36,303 nt of DNA from Actinomycetota bacterium (GCA_019348115.1 JAHWKB010000006.1:1879-38181), one strand, 5' to 3'. Positions 15,093 through 22,867 are shown, numbered from the stretch's first letter. Numbers and translations are program-made. The notes: generated from the sequence alone by a model not told the origin.

Positions 15093-15398
15093 TCAGGCGG
15101 GCTTGCGGATGCGGAGGGTGGGACGCACCGTCTTGAAGCGGACGATGTCGTCGGACAGCTTCAGCAGACGCTCGAGCTCGTCGAGCCCCTCGGACGAGGC
15201 CTCGAAGTCGAGCACGCCGTAGTAGGCGTGGTCGCGCTTGTCGATCTCGTAGGCCAGGGTGCGCTTGCCCCACCAGGCCTCGTCGATCAGCTGGCCACCT
15301 TGCTTGTCGAGCAGGCCCTTGACCCGCTCCCAGACCGCCTGGGCGGCCTCGTCATCCAAGGTGTCAGGGATGATCACCATCATCTCGTAGCGGCGCAT
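15093..15398 (-). CDS. rpsF: Ribosomal protein bS6
   Basis: This 101-aa 30S platform protein is the partner of bS18. It matches the family end to end (MRRYEMMVIIPDTLDDE, GGQLIDEAWWGKRTLAYEIDKRDHAYYGVLDFEA, and the C-terminal RFKTVRPTLRIRK). ATG 15398 has GGGAGGT about 5 nt upstream, a strong ribosome site. A longer frame upstream is not S6-like. It is the first gene of rpsF-ssb-rpsR-rplI. A long leader of about 200 nt is likely, with a hairpin at 15437-15464 that may be used in autoregulation. Confidence 0.97.
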   Translation of the reverse strand: MRRYEMMVIIPDTLDDEAAQAVWERVKGLLDKQGGQLIDEAWWGKRTLAYEIDKRDHAYYGVLDFEASSEGLDELERLLKLSDDIVRFKTVRPTLRIRKPA

Positions 15399-15436
15399 CG
15401 TGCACCTCCCATGGTCGTTCGCGGCCCCTCTCGGGC

Positions 15437-15464
15437 GTGTCCAGCGCAGGCAGCGCGAGGACAC
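15437..15464 (-). promoter_or_regulatory. Leader hairpin upstream of rpsF
   Basis: In the transcript, GTGTCC (15459-15464) pairs with GGACAC (15437-15442). After a small internal loop, GCGC pairs with GCGC around a 5-nt loop. The hairpin lies about 38 nt before the rpsF start. S6:S18 complexes are known to bind the leaders of rpsF operons in several bacteria. The CCG bulge described for that motif is not obvious here, so this is only a positional candidate. Confidence 0.35.
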
Positions 15465-15606
15465 CGGTGGGGGCAGGGGTGCTTCCCACGTGGAACCGGC
15501 ATCTGACCGGTCGACCCGGGTGGCGGACCCGCGGACACGCGGCGACACACCACCAGGCAGTGGGACGCGGCACGGTACCGCGGGACCCGTCCTCCGACAA
15601 CCTCGA

Positions 15607-15612
15607 CGCTAC
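15607..15612 (-). promoter_or_regulatory. -10 box TAGCGT for the rpsF operon
   Basis: TAGCGT on the minus strand is the best -10 candidate in the gap. It would give a leader of roughly 200 nt before rpsF. No good -35 is visible at 17 bp. Confidence 0.4.
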
Positions 15613-15651
15613 GCCGTCCCCGTGACACGGCGCCGGCGGCCGTCCCCAGCC

Positions 15652-15683
15652 TGTGGACGACACCCGCCGCCACATCTGTGGAC
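15652..15683. other. Two TGTGGAC heptamers upstream of the rpsF operon
   Basis: TGTGGAC at 15652-15658 and 15677-15683. The second extends to CTGTCCACA on the other strand, one mismatch from TTGTCCACA, the actinobacterial DnaA box. Possible DnaA sites. Confidence 0.35.
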
Positions 15684-15746
15684 AGCGGCAGCCCCCGGAG
15701 CACGCCGGTGACCGCACACCGCACGGTCGCGGCGGGTCCGCAACGG

Positions 15747-16586
15747 TCACTCCCAGGGTCGGCCGAACAGCACGACGCGTCCGAAGGCGATGAGCGACAG
15801 CGCGACGGCCGCGGCGCCGGCGAGGCGGACGGCGGTGCGGTCCGAGCCGCCCGGGGGGCCGACCGCGACGACGTCGTCGGCGACCGGGTCGGGGCTCGCG
15901 TCCGGGCTGGGGGCCGCCGGGAACGGCTCGAGCGGTTCGGGCGAGGTGTCCGACACCACCGGCGGCGCGACCGCGGTCCCGCCGCCCTCCGTCGGGCTCG
16001 GCGAGCCGGGCACCTCGGTGGCCTCCCCGAACCCCAGCGACGGCGCGGACCGTCGCGTCGGACGCGGGGACGGCGACGGGGAGGCGGCGGAGGGCGCCGG
16101 CGCGGCCGTCGGGGACGGCGCGGGCTGCTTCGGGGACGGGGAGGGCGCGGGCGCCGGCGAGGGTGACGGCGACGGGCTCGGTGGGGCTGGCGGGGGCGGG
16201 GACTCGGCCGGGGCCGGCGTGACGGTGATCGTCCCGCGCATCCGGTCGGGGTGCACCCGGCAGCTGTACTCGATGGTCGTGGGCTGGGAGGAGGTCCACT
16301 CGAAGGTGGTCCCCCTCGTGCCGCACCCCTCGGGGTTCACGAGCGAGCAGTCCGGGTGGGAGTCGAAGACGCCGGGCGAGGTCACCGAGTGGGGGGCCTC
16401 CCCCTTCCACGTCCAACGCACGGTGTCACCGGCGACGATCTCGATCGCCGCCGGCGCGTACTCGTGGTCGAGGACGCCGACGTCGACGGTGGCGGCCAGC
16501 GCGGCGGCCCCGCCGGTCGCCCACGCGAGCGCCGTCGCACCGAGGACGGCGGCGACGGCGGCGGGGACTCGGCGCGGACGGGACAC
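15747..16586 (-). CDS. Membrane-anchored plastocyanin-like cupredoxin
   Basis: This 279-aa exported copper protein has a signal peptide at about residues 1-32 (AAVLGATALAWATGG, AALAA). A cupredoxin domain follows at about 33-123, with type-1 copper ligands His66 (APHSV), Cys109, His112 and Met116 (YSCRVHPDRM). Cys80 and Cys88 probably form a disulfide in the loop. A long Pro/Ser/Ala-rich wall-spanning region follows at about 124-245, then a C-terminal helix near 253-273 and a short basic end. It probably carries electrons or copper at the cell surface; the partner is unknown. GTG 16586 lies 6 nt after TACCGT (16593-16598), suggesting a leaderless start. Confidence 0.87.
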   Translation of the reverse strand: MSRPRRVPAAVAAVLGATALAWATGGAAALAATVDVGVLDHEYAPAAIEIVAGDTVRWTWKGEAPHSVTSPGVFDSHPDCSLVNPEGCGTRGTTFEWTSSQPTTIEYSCRVHPDRMRGTITVTPAPAESPPPPAPPSPSPSPSPAPAPSPSPKQPAPSPTAAPAPSAASPSPSPRPTRRSAPSLGFGEATEVPGSPSPTEGGGTAVAPPVVSDTSPEPLEPFPAAPSPDASPDPVADDVVAVGPPGGSDRTAVRLAGAAAVALSLIAFGRVVLFGRPWE

Positions 16587-16592
16587 GGCGGG

Positions 16593-16598
16593 ACGGTA
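16593..16598 (-). promoter_or_regulatory. -10 box TACCGT, leaderless cupredoxin
   Basis: TACCGT on the minus strand lies exactly 6 nt before GTG 16586, with no ribosome site. It sits in the 20-bp gap after the M20 peptidase gene. Confidence 0.5.
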
Positions 16599-16606
16599 CC
16601 CCCGTC

Positions 16607-17707
16607 TCAGGGGACCTCGACGTCGGCCACGTGCGGGAGGAGACGGCGGAGGAGCGCGACGCGGCGCTCGAGACCGAGGACGGTGACGTGCTCGTGGTCG
16701 GCGTGTGCCCCGTCGCCGTCCGGGCCGAGCCCGTCGAGGACGGCCGCCCCGACCGCGGCGGCGAGGTTGCCGTCCGAGGCACCCCCGACGGAGACGGTCC
16801 CGACCTCCTGCCCCGCCTCGAGCGCCGCGGAGCGCAGCGCGGGCAGGAGCGGAGCGGAGGCGGACGGCGGCAGCGCCGGGCGGTTCAGCGGCAGGTCGAC
16901 CTCGAGCGTGGCGCCGTTGGTCGGACGCAGCGCCTCGAGTCCGGCCCGCACGCGGTCGAGCTCGTGCTCGTCGAAGAAGCGGACGTCGAGCGTCGCCTCG
17001 GCCCGCGCCGGCACGGTGTTCACCGTCGTGCCGGCGGTGACCGTGGTCGGCGTCACGGTCGTTCCGGCCGCGGCGTCCCCGAGTGCGTCGACGGCGGTCA
17101 GGACGGAGGCGAGACCGACCGCCGCGTTGATCCCCTCCAGGGGCGCGAGGCCCGCGTGGGACGCCCGGCCGACGCAGGCCAGCCGACCGAGCGAGACCCC
17201 CTTGCGTGCCGTCTTCACCGCCCCGTTGGCCCCGCACGGCTCGAGGACGAGCACCCGTCCGCAACGGCGCGCCTCGGCCTCGATCTCGTCGCGTGACGCC
17301 AGGGAGCCGACCTCCTCGTCGGTCGTGAGGAGGACGCGCACGGCCGGGGCCGCGCCCTCGGACGCGAGCGCGGCGAGCGCGTGCACGGCCACCACGATCC
17401 CCGACTTCATGTCGAAGACCCCGGGCCCGGTGATGCGGCCGTTCGCCACGGCGAACGGCAGCCGCTCGAGCGTCCCGAGGGGCCACACGGTGTCGTGGTG
17501 GCCGAGGAGCAGCACGGCGGGCTCGTCCGGTCCCGCGTTGGTCCACCGCACCCGGCCGTCCGCACCGACCGCGGCGCTCCCCCCGAGCCGCCCCTCGAGG
17601 AGCTCCGCGACCACCGCGGCCGAGGCGTGCAGCGCCGGCGGGTCGTTGCTGGGCGATTCGACCTCCACGAGGCGGCGGAGGTCGTCGAGGACGGTGTCGA
17701 GGTGCAC
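16607..17707 (-). CDS. M20-family metallopeptidase, carboxypeptidase G2-like
   Basis: This 366-aa zinc peptidase resembles glutamate carboxypeptidases. Metal and catalytic motifs in order are GHHDTVWPLGTL, GPGVFDMKSGIV, TTDEEVGS with the catalytic Glu pair, LVLEP, and a late His near GAHADHEHV. A dimerisation/lid domain lies between, beginning around GRASHAGLAP. There is no signal peptide, so it acts in the cytosol, probably trimming peptides or N-acyl amino acids. GTG 17707 has GGAGG 4 nt upstream; a TAGCGT box at 17751-17756 may be the promoter. In-frame sequence upstream of this start has no family similarity. Substrate not determinable. Confidence 0.88.
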   Translation of the reverse strand: MHLDTVLDDLRRLVEVESPSNDPPALHASAAVVAELLEGRLGGSAAVGADGRVRWTNAGPDEPAVLLLGHHDTVWPLGTLERLPFAVANGRITGPGVFDMKSGIVVAVHALAALASEGAAPAVRVLLTTDEEVGSLASRDEIEAEARRCGRVLVLEPCGANGAVKTARKGVSLGRLACVGRASHAGLAPLEGINAAVGLASVLTAVDALGDAAAGTTVTPTTVTAGTTVNTVPARAEATLDVRFFDEHELDRVRAGLEALRPTNGATLEVDLPLNRPALPPSASAPLLPALRSAALEAGQEVGTVSVGGASDGNLAAAVGAAVLDGLGPDGDGAHADHEHVTVLGLERRVALLRRLLPHVADVEVP

Positions 17708-17810
17708 GTCGCCTCCGAGCAGTGGCCGGGCGGCGGAGGACCGCGCCGGCACGCTACAGCGCGGCGCGGGCGGCAGTCCGCTGGGTGCTGCTCCGCGTCC
17801 AGGCGGTCGG

Positions 17811-19118
17811 TCAGCGGAAGCGGACGAGGAAGTAGCGCTTCTTGCCCACCCGCAGCACGAGGGTGGTCTCGCCCGCGAGGTCGTCGGGCCCGAGCGTGCG
17901 GGCGGCGTCCTCGACGGGGACGTTGTTGAGCCGCACACCGCCCTGCTCCACGAGCCGGCGCGCCTCGCCGTTGCTCTTGGCGGCGCCCACGGCCGTCATG
18001 ACCTCGAGGAGGCCGAGGCCGTCGTCGAGCGCGGCCCGATCGAGCTCGGCGGACGGCGCGGCGTCGAAGGCGTCCGCGAGCACGCGGTCGTCGATGCCCG
18101 TGAACCGCTCGCTGCCGAACAGCGCCTCGGTCGCCTGCTGTGCCGCTGCGACGCCGTCGGCGCCGTGGATGATCCGGGTGGCCTCCTCGGCGAGCCGGCG
18201 CTGCGCGGCACGCCCGGCGGGGTCGGCCTCGAGCTGGCCCTCGAGCTCGGCGATCTCGTCGAGCTCGAGGTAGGTGAACAGCTTCAGGAACCGGACCACG
18301 TCGGCGTCGTGGGTGTTCAGCCAGTACTGGTAGTACGCGTACGGCGAGGTCATCTCCGGGTCGAGCCAGACGGCGTTGCCGGCGGACTTCCCGAACTTGC
18401 GACCGTCGGCGGTCAGCAGCAGCGGCCACACGAGCCCGTACGCCCGGGCGTCGGAGCCGTGGATCCGACGGATGAGGTCGGTCCCGGCCGTGATGTTGCC
18501 CCACTGGTCCGAGCCGCCGCCCTGGAGCCGGCAGCCCTCGGCCTCGTAGAGGTGCACGTAGTCGTAGGCCTGGAGGAGCTGGTAGCTGAGCTCGGTGAAG
18601 GTGAGCCCCTGCTCGCGCTCCTCGAGGCGCTTCTTCACCGACTCGCGCGCGATCATCTGGTTGACCGACACGTGCGTGCCGACATCGCGGAGGAAGCCGA
18701 GGAAGCTGAAGGCCGACAGCCAGTCGTGGTTGTCGACGAGCTTGCCGGCGGTGGGACGGTCCGGGTCGTCGGACAGGTCCATCACGTGCGCGAGCTGGCG
18801 CCGGATGCCGGCGAGGTTGGCCTCGATCCGGTCGTCATCGAGGAGCTCGCGCTCGGTGTCGCGGCCGGAGGGGTCACCGATGCGCCCGGTCGCGCCGCCG
18901 GCGATCGCGATGGGACGGTGTCCGAGGCGTTGCAGCCACGACATCGCCATCATCCCGACCAGGTTGCCGGCGTGGAGGGACGGCGCGGTCGGGTCGAACC
19001 CCACGTAGTAGGTGACCTGCTCGGTCGCGAAGAGCTCGCGCAGGCCGTCCTCGTCGGTGACGTCCTGCACGAACCCGCGGGCACGCAGGACGTCGATGGG
19101 GTTGCGGTCGCTCGTCAT
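17811..19118 (-). CDS. tyrS: Tyrosyl-tRNA synthetase
   Basis: This 435-aa class Ic synthetase charges tRNA-Tyr. The HIGH-like motif is LHAGNL within YVGFDPTAPSLHAGNLVGM. GGATGRIGDPSGR, NITAGTDLIRR and the KFGKS version of KMSKS follow. A C-terminal S4 RNA-binding domain ends the protein (EARRLVEQGGVRLNN). Length is normal. ATG 19118 has no ribosome site, but TAACGT at 19127-19132 is 8 nt upstream, so it is probably leaderless. No T-box leader is present. It diverges from the acylase gene across a 109-bp gap containing a perfect inverted repeat. Confidence 0.97.
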   Translation of the reverse strand: MTSDRNPIDVLRARGFVQDVTDEDGLRELFATEQVTYYVGFDPTAPSLHAGNLVGMMAMSWLQRLGHRPIAIAGGATGRIGDPSGRDTERELLDDDRIEANLAGIRRQLAHVMDLSDDPDRPTAGKLVDNHDWLSAFSFLGFLRDVGTHVSVNQMIARESVKKRLEEREQGLTFTELSYQLLQAYDYVHLYEAEGCRLQGGGSDQWGNITAGTDLIRRIHGSDARAYGLVWPLLLTADGRKFGKSAGNAVWLDPEMTSPYAYYQYWLNTHDADVVRFLKLFTYLELDEIAELEGQLEADPAGRAAQRRLAEEATRIIHGADGVAAAQQATEALFGSERFTGIDDRVLADAFDAAPSAELDRAALDDGLGLLEVMTAVGAAKSNGEARRLVEQGGVRLNNVPVEDAARTLGPDDLAGETTLVLRVGKKRYFLVRFR

Positions 19119-19126
19119 GGCGCCGC

Positions 19127-19132
19127 ACGTTA
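19127..19132 (-). promoter_or_regulatory. -10 box TAACGT, leaderless tyrS
   Basis: TAACGT on the minus strand lies 8 nt before ATG 19118. No ribosome-binding sequence is seen, consistent with a very short or absent leader. Confidence 0.5.
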
Positions 19133-19154
19133 CCCGCGTGCCCGGGCACCCCGG

Positions 19155-19176
19155 CCGCGGGGGCACGCCCCCGCGG
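19155..19176. promoter_or_regulatory. Perfect 10-bp inverted repeat between tyrS and acylase
   Basis: CCGCGGGGGC (19155-19164) and GCCCCCGCGG (19167-19176) are perfect inverted arms with a 2-bp centre. It lies between the divergent -10 boxes at 19127-19132 and 19201-19206. A 2-nt loop is too tight for a good RNA hairpin, so a DNA-binding site is more likely than a terminator. Confidence 0.4.
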
Positions 19177-19200
19177 TGACCACGGTGGGGGCGCGCGGCC

Positions 19201-19206
19201 TAGCCT
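19201..19206 (+). promoter_or_regulatory. -10 box TAGCCT for the acylase gene
   Basis: TAGCCT ends 21 nt before GTG 19228, giving a leader of about 15 nt that contains GGGAGG. Confidence 0.45.
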
Positions 19207-19227
19207 GCGGCCGGCGGGAGGTCGGGA

Positions 19228-21627
19228 GTGTCCACAGCACGCAGGCTCTTCCGGCTCGCCCTGGGCGGACGCGCCCCGCTCGTCGACGGGGTCGAGACCG
19301 TCGCCGGGATCCGCGGGCCGGTCCGCATCCGCCGTGACCGCTGGCACGTCCCGCACGTCACCGCGGCGCACGACGCCGACGCCTTCTACGGCCTCGGGTT
19401 CTGCCAGGGCCAGGACCGCGCCTTCCAGGTCGAGACGTACAAGCGCGTCGCCAACGGCACCCTCGCCGAGCTGATCGGCGAGGACGCCATCGACATCGAC
19501 CGGCTGACCCGCCGGCTCGGGCTCCGCCAGTCGGCCGAGGCGCAGCTCGGGGAGCTCCGCCCCGACCTGCGGGCGCGGATCGCCGCCTTCGCCGCCGGCG
19601 TCACCGACGGCGCGACCGTGGGGTCGCCGACGCAGGCGCACGAGTTCACCCTCCTGCGCTCGGCGCCGAGCCACCACGGCGCGGTCGACGTCGTCGCCAC
19701 GCTCAAGCTCCAGTCGTTCCTCCTCGCCGGGAACTGGCAGGAGGAGCTCATGCGCCTCAAGGTGCTGACCGCCGACGGCGAGGAGGCGCTGCGCGCGCTG
19801 GACCCGCGCACCCCCGGCCACCTCGCCGCCACCTCGCCCGTGGGTGCCGCGGTGGGCCGCCTCGTCGACCGGCTCGGCGCCGACCTCGACCGGCTGCAGG
19901 AGCACGTCGCGGTCGGGGGCGCCTCCAACAACTGGGCGCTCGCCGGCGGGCGGACCGCTTCGGGCCGGCCCATCGTCGCCAACGACCCGCACCTGCCCCC
20001 CAGCCTCCCGCCGCCGTGGTACCTGGCCCACCTCGCCACGCCGGCCTGGGCGGTCGCCGGCGCGGCCTTCGCCGGCACCCCGGGCATCGCGGCCGGTCAC
20101 AACGGCACCGTGGCCTGGGGCGTGACGGCGGGGCTCGCCGACGACACCGACCTGTTCCTCGAGGAGCTGGTCGAGCTCGACGGCGCACCCGCCGTCCGGG
20201 GTCCCGACGGGCCGCAGGCCTGCACCGTCCGACGCGAGGTCATCGCCGTCTCCGGTGGCGACCCGGTCGTCGAGGAGGTCCTCGTCACGCCGCGCGGCCC
20301 GCTCCTCGGGGACAGCATCGGCACGCTCGCCGGCGTGGCGACGGAGCCCGACCGGACGCTGGGGCTGGCGATCAGCGGCGTGTGGCTCGGCGGCGGCGAG
20401 GTCGAGGGGCTCCTCGACGCGGCGGACGCGACCTCCTTCGACGACCTCCGGCAGCGCTTCGCCCGGTGGCCGGGGATGTCCCTCAACCTCGTCGGTGCCG
20501 ACACCGCCGGCGGCATCGGGTGGCAGCTCGTCGGCGAGCTCCCCGTCCGGCGCAGCGGCACCGGGGTCGTCCCGACGCCCGGGTGGGTCGAGGACGCGGG
20601 CTGGACCGCCGCACGCGTGCCGTTCGACGCCATGCCCTCCGAGCTCGACCCCGAGGCCGGTTTCGTCGTCACGGCCAACAACACGCCGGTCGCGGAGGGA
20701 CGGAACCCCTTCCTGGGCTCCGACTTCCTCGACGGCTACCGCGCGACCGCGATCCGGGACGCGCTCGCCGCCCGCGACGACTGGGACCCCGCGGCGACCG
20801 CGGACCTCCAGCGCGACACCCGCTCGATCCCGTGGGAGGAGCTCCGCACGCACGTCCTCGACCTGGAGCGGGCCGACCCCGACGCACGCCTCGCCCTCCG
20901 CCTCCTCCGCGCCTGGGACGGCCGCATCGAGGTCGACCGCGCCGGCGCCGCCGTCTTCGAGCTCGCGCTGGCGGGCCTCGTGCGGCGCGTCGCGCGCGCG
21001 AAGGCCCCCCACGCCGCCGAAGCGCTCCTCGGGGCGAGCCCGATCCGCGCGCTCGTCCCGCACAGCATCGTCGGGCTGAAGCGCACCGCCCACGTGATCG
21101 AGCTGGTGCGGACGCGGCCCGACGGGTGGTTCGACGAGGGCTGGGACGCCGTCCTCCTCGATGCGCTGGGCGACGCCGTCCGCGAGCTCCGCGCGGCCCG
21201 CGGCGACGACGTCGCCGACTGGGGGTGGGGCGAGGTCCGGACCCTGACGCTCCGCCACGCGGTCGGTCGGGCCGTCCCGGCGCTCGGCCGGGTCTTCGAC
21301 CGCGGGCCCTACCCGTGCGCCGGCGACGCGAACACCATCCCACAGGCGTCGGTCCCGCCGCTCGCGCCGCTCGACGATCCGCTCGCGGTCGCCAACCTCC
21401 GCATGGTCGTCGACGTCGGGGACTGGTCCGCCGCCCGGTGGGTCCTCGCCGGCGGGCAGTCCGGCAACCCCGTCTCGCCCCACTACGACGACCAGCTCGA
21501 GCGCTGGCTCGCCGGCGACGGCATCCCGATCGCCTGGACCGAGGAGGAGGTCGCGACGGCGGCCGTCTCGGACCTGCGCCTCGTCCCGGCCTACCGTGAC
21601 GGTCCCCCGGAGGAGGAACGACCGTGA
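19228..21627 (+). CDS. Penicillin acylase family Ntn-hydrolase
   Basis: This 799-aa amidase precursor belongs to the S45 family, whose members cleave penicillins, acyl-homoserine lactones or other N-acyl amides. The nucleophile is Ser233 in GGASNNWALAGG; autoproteolysis before it should produce a small alpha chain and a large beta chain. ANDPHLPPSLP, GHNGTVAWGVT, NNTP and GGQSGNPVSPHYDDQ are family features. No signal peptide is seen: the N-terminus MSTARRLFRLALGGRAPL is basic and only weakly hydrophobic, so a cytosolic location is likely, unlike classic secreted acylases. GTG 19228 has GGGAGG upstream. The next small gene starts inside its stop (GTGA). Substrate unknown. Confidence 0.92.
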   Translation: MSTARRLFRLALGGRAPLVDGVETVAGIRGPVRIRRDRWHVPHVTAAHDADAFYGLGFCQGQDRAFQVETYKRVANGTLAELIGEDAIDIDRLTRRLGLRQSAEAQLGELRPDLRARIAAFAAGVTDGATVGSPTQAHEFTLLRSAPSHHGAVDVVATLKLQSFLLAGNWQEELMRLKVLTADGEEALRALDPRTPGHLAATSPVGAAVGRLVDRLGADLDRLQEHVAVGGASNNWALAGGRTASGRPIVANDPHLPPSLPPPWYLAHLATPAWAVAGAAFAGTPGIAAGHNGTVAWGVTAGLADDTDLFLEELVELDGAPAVRGPDGPQACTVRREVIAVSGGDPVVEEVLVTPRGPLLGDSIGTLAGVATEPDRTLGLAISGVWLGGGEVEGLLDAADATSFDDLRQRFARWPGMSLNLVGADTAGGIGWQLVGELPVRRSGTGVVPTPGWVEDAGWTAARVPFDAMPSELDPEAGFVVTANNTPVAEGRNPFLGSDFLDGYRATAIRDALAARDDWDPAATADLQRDTRSIPWEELRTHVLDLERADPDARLALRLLRAWDGRIEVDRAGAAVFELALAGLVRRVARAKAPHAAEALLGASPIRALVPHSIVGLKRTAHVIELVRTRPDGWFDEGWDAVLLDALGDAVRELRAARGDDVADWGWGEVRTLTLRHAVGRAVPALGRVFDRGPYPCAGDANTIPQASVPPLAPLDDPLAVANLRMVVDVGDWSAARWVLAGGQSGNPVSPHYDDQLERWLAGDGIPIAWTEEEVATAAVSDLRLVPAYRDGPPEEERP

Positions 21628-21839
21628 CCAGGTGCCGCTGCGACGTCCTGAACGTCATGAGCGGGGACGCCGCGTCCGACTACGCCGTGCAGCACCTCGA
21701 CCGCGTCCGCGAGGACGGGCAGGGCCAGACCTACTACCGCTGCCCCGAGACGGGGACCGCGTGGGTCGAGGAGCGCGCCCCGGACACCTACGCCGGCGAG
21801 TCCCGCCGACTCCGCCGGACGGACCGCTCCCGCATCTGA
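21624..21839 (+). CDS. Small Cys-containing hypothetical protein
   Basis: This 71-aa protein has Cys4, Cys6 and Cys40 (MTRCRCDVLN; YYRCPETG), which might bind a metal, though a fourth ligand is not obvious. The C-terminus is Arg-rich. No family is recognised. GTG 21624 overlaps the acylase stop as GTGA, and GGAGGAACG precedes it, so it is a coupled second gene of that unit. It could be an accessory factor of the acylase; context is the only basis. Confidence 0.7.
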   Translation: MTRCRCDVLNVMSGDAASDYAVQHLDRVREDGQGQTYYRCPETGTAWVEERAPDTYAGESRRLRRTDRSRI

Positions 21840-21845
21840 GGGCCG

Positions 21846-21851
21846 TACCCT
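21846..21851 (+). promoter_or_regulatory. -10 box TACCCT for the zinc-ribbon gene
   Basis: TACCCT lies 27 nt before GTG 21879, leaving about 20 nt of leader with the GGAGG ribosome site at 21869-21873. Confidence 0.4.
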
Positions 21852-21878
21852 CGGCCTCCCCCGATCCTGGAGGCTGAC

Positions 21879-22142
21879 GTGGGGTTCGTGCAGAAGAAGG
21901 GCGGGGACGAGGGCGGCAGCGGCGGCTCCGGGCTCGAGATGGACCTCGACCTCCAGGCGTGTGCGGTGTGCCGGCGCGAGCTCCTGCCGTGGCAGGACAC
22001 CTGCCCCGAGGACGGCGGCACAGCCGTGCCGAAGGCGGGACTGCCGGCGGTCGAGGACCCGGTGGCGGCCCGTCTCGCCGCGCTCCTCGACGAGCCCGAG
22101 CCGGCGGGCGGCCCCGCCGACGAGCCGGGCGAGCGGGCCTAG
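21879..22142 (+). CDS. Small zinc-ribbon-like hypothetical protein
   Basis: This 87-aa protein has CAVC (Cys28, Cys31) and one further Cys42 in DTCPEDGG, resembling a half or degenerate zinc ribbon. It is flanked by a Gly/Ser-rich N-terminus and an acidic Pro-rich C-terminus. The GTG start at 21879 has GGAGG 5 nt upstream. The stop overlaps the convergent alaX-like gene by 4 bp. Function unknown. It is probably soluble. Confidence 0.7.
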   Translation: MGFVQKKGGDEGGSGGSGLEMDLDLQACAVCRRELLPWQDTCPEDGGTAVPKAGLPAVEDPVAARLAALLDEPEPAGGPADEPGERA

Positions 22143-22867
22143 TCCCCGTCCTCCGCGAGCGCGATGCGGATGCGGCGGAAGCCCTTGCCCTTGTTGTCGA
22201 CCTTCACGATGCGGATGCGGCCGACCTCGTCGGTGGCCTGCACGTGGGTGCCGCCGTCGGCCTGACGGTCGAGCCCGACGATGTCGATCACGCGCACCTC
22301 GCGGAGATCGGGCGGCAGCAGGCTCACCTTCGTGCGGATGAGGCTCGGGTCCCGGTCGGCCTCCTCACGCGGGAGGAAGTCGACCTCGACGGGACGGGCC
22401 GACGCGAGCTGCCGGTTGAGCTCGTCCTCGATGGCGTCCCGGTCACGGTCGCTGTCCCAGTCGGCGATCTCGAAGTCGAGCCGGCCCTCACCCGGCTCCA
22501 TGTTCCCGCCGGTGACCGGGCTCTGGAAGCGCTCCCACACCACGCCGCAGAGGGCGTGCATCGCCGTGTGCGTGCGCATCAGCGCGTAGCGCCGCTCCCA
22601 GTCGACCTCGCCGCGCACCTCGGTCCCCGTCGGCGGCAGCCCGCCCTCGAGCCAGTGCCAGACCCGGTCCCCGTCGGAGGCGACGCGCACGACCTCGAGG
22701 CGGTCGTCGCCGATCCAGAGCGCCCCGGTGTCGTGCGGCTGGCCGCCCCCACCGGGGTAGAAGACCGTCCGGTCGAGGAGCACGCGCCCGTCGTCGGGGT
22801 CGACGTCGACGACCGCAGCCGCGACCTCGCGCGCGTAGGCGTCGGTCGAGTACAGCTTCTCCGTCAT
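22139..22867 (-). CDS. AlaX-like alanyl-tRNA editing protein
   Basis: This 242-aa protein resembles the free-standing editing domain of alanyl-tRNA synthetase, which removes Ser or Gly mischarged on tRNA-Ala. The N-terminal beta domain has VFYPGGGGQPHDTG. The zinc site has His100 and His104 (RTHTAMHAL) and His208 in GGTHV. The family Cys before GGTHV is Asp204 here (QADGGTHV), an altered zinc ligand. ATG 22867 is the natural start (MTEKLYSTDAYA); AGGTCC upstream is a weak ribosome site. Related threonyl-tRNA editing domains share the fold, but GGGQPHDTG favours AlaX. Downstream of the DUF2087 regulator by 35 bp. Confidence 0.88.
   Translation of the reverse strand: MTEKLYSTDAYAREVAAAVVDVDPDDGRVLLDRTVFYPGGGGQPHDTGALWIGDDRLEVVRVASDGDRVWHWLEGGLPPTGTEVRGEVDWERRYALMRTHTAMHALCGVVWERFQSPVTGGNMEPGEGRLDFEIADWDSDRDRDAIEDELNRQLASARPVEVDFLPREEADRDPSLIRTKVSLLPPDLREVRVIDIVGLDRQADGGTHVQATDEVGRIRIVKVDNKGKGFRRIRIALAEDGD

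Larger units (their letters stand above)
15399..15746. other. 348-bp gap, rpsF promoter and leader
   Basis: No credible gene is seen. The gap holds the rpsF ribosome site, the hairpin at 15437-15464, a TAGCGT -10 candidate at 15607-15612 and two TGTGGAC heptamers at 15652-15683. No clear terminator after the cupredoxin gene could be found. Confidence 0.6.

Noticed and set aside
18874-21483. 869-codon minus-strand frame opposite the acylase and tyrS start
   Set aside because: Only the reverse complement of the acylase in a third-position GC-rich frame; tyrS uses a different frame.
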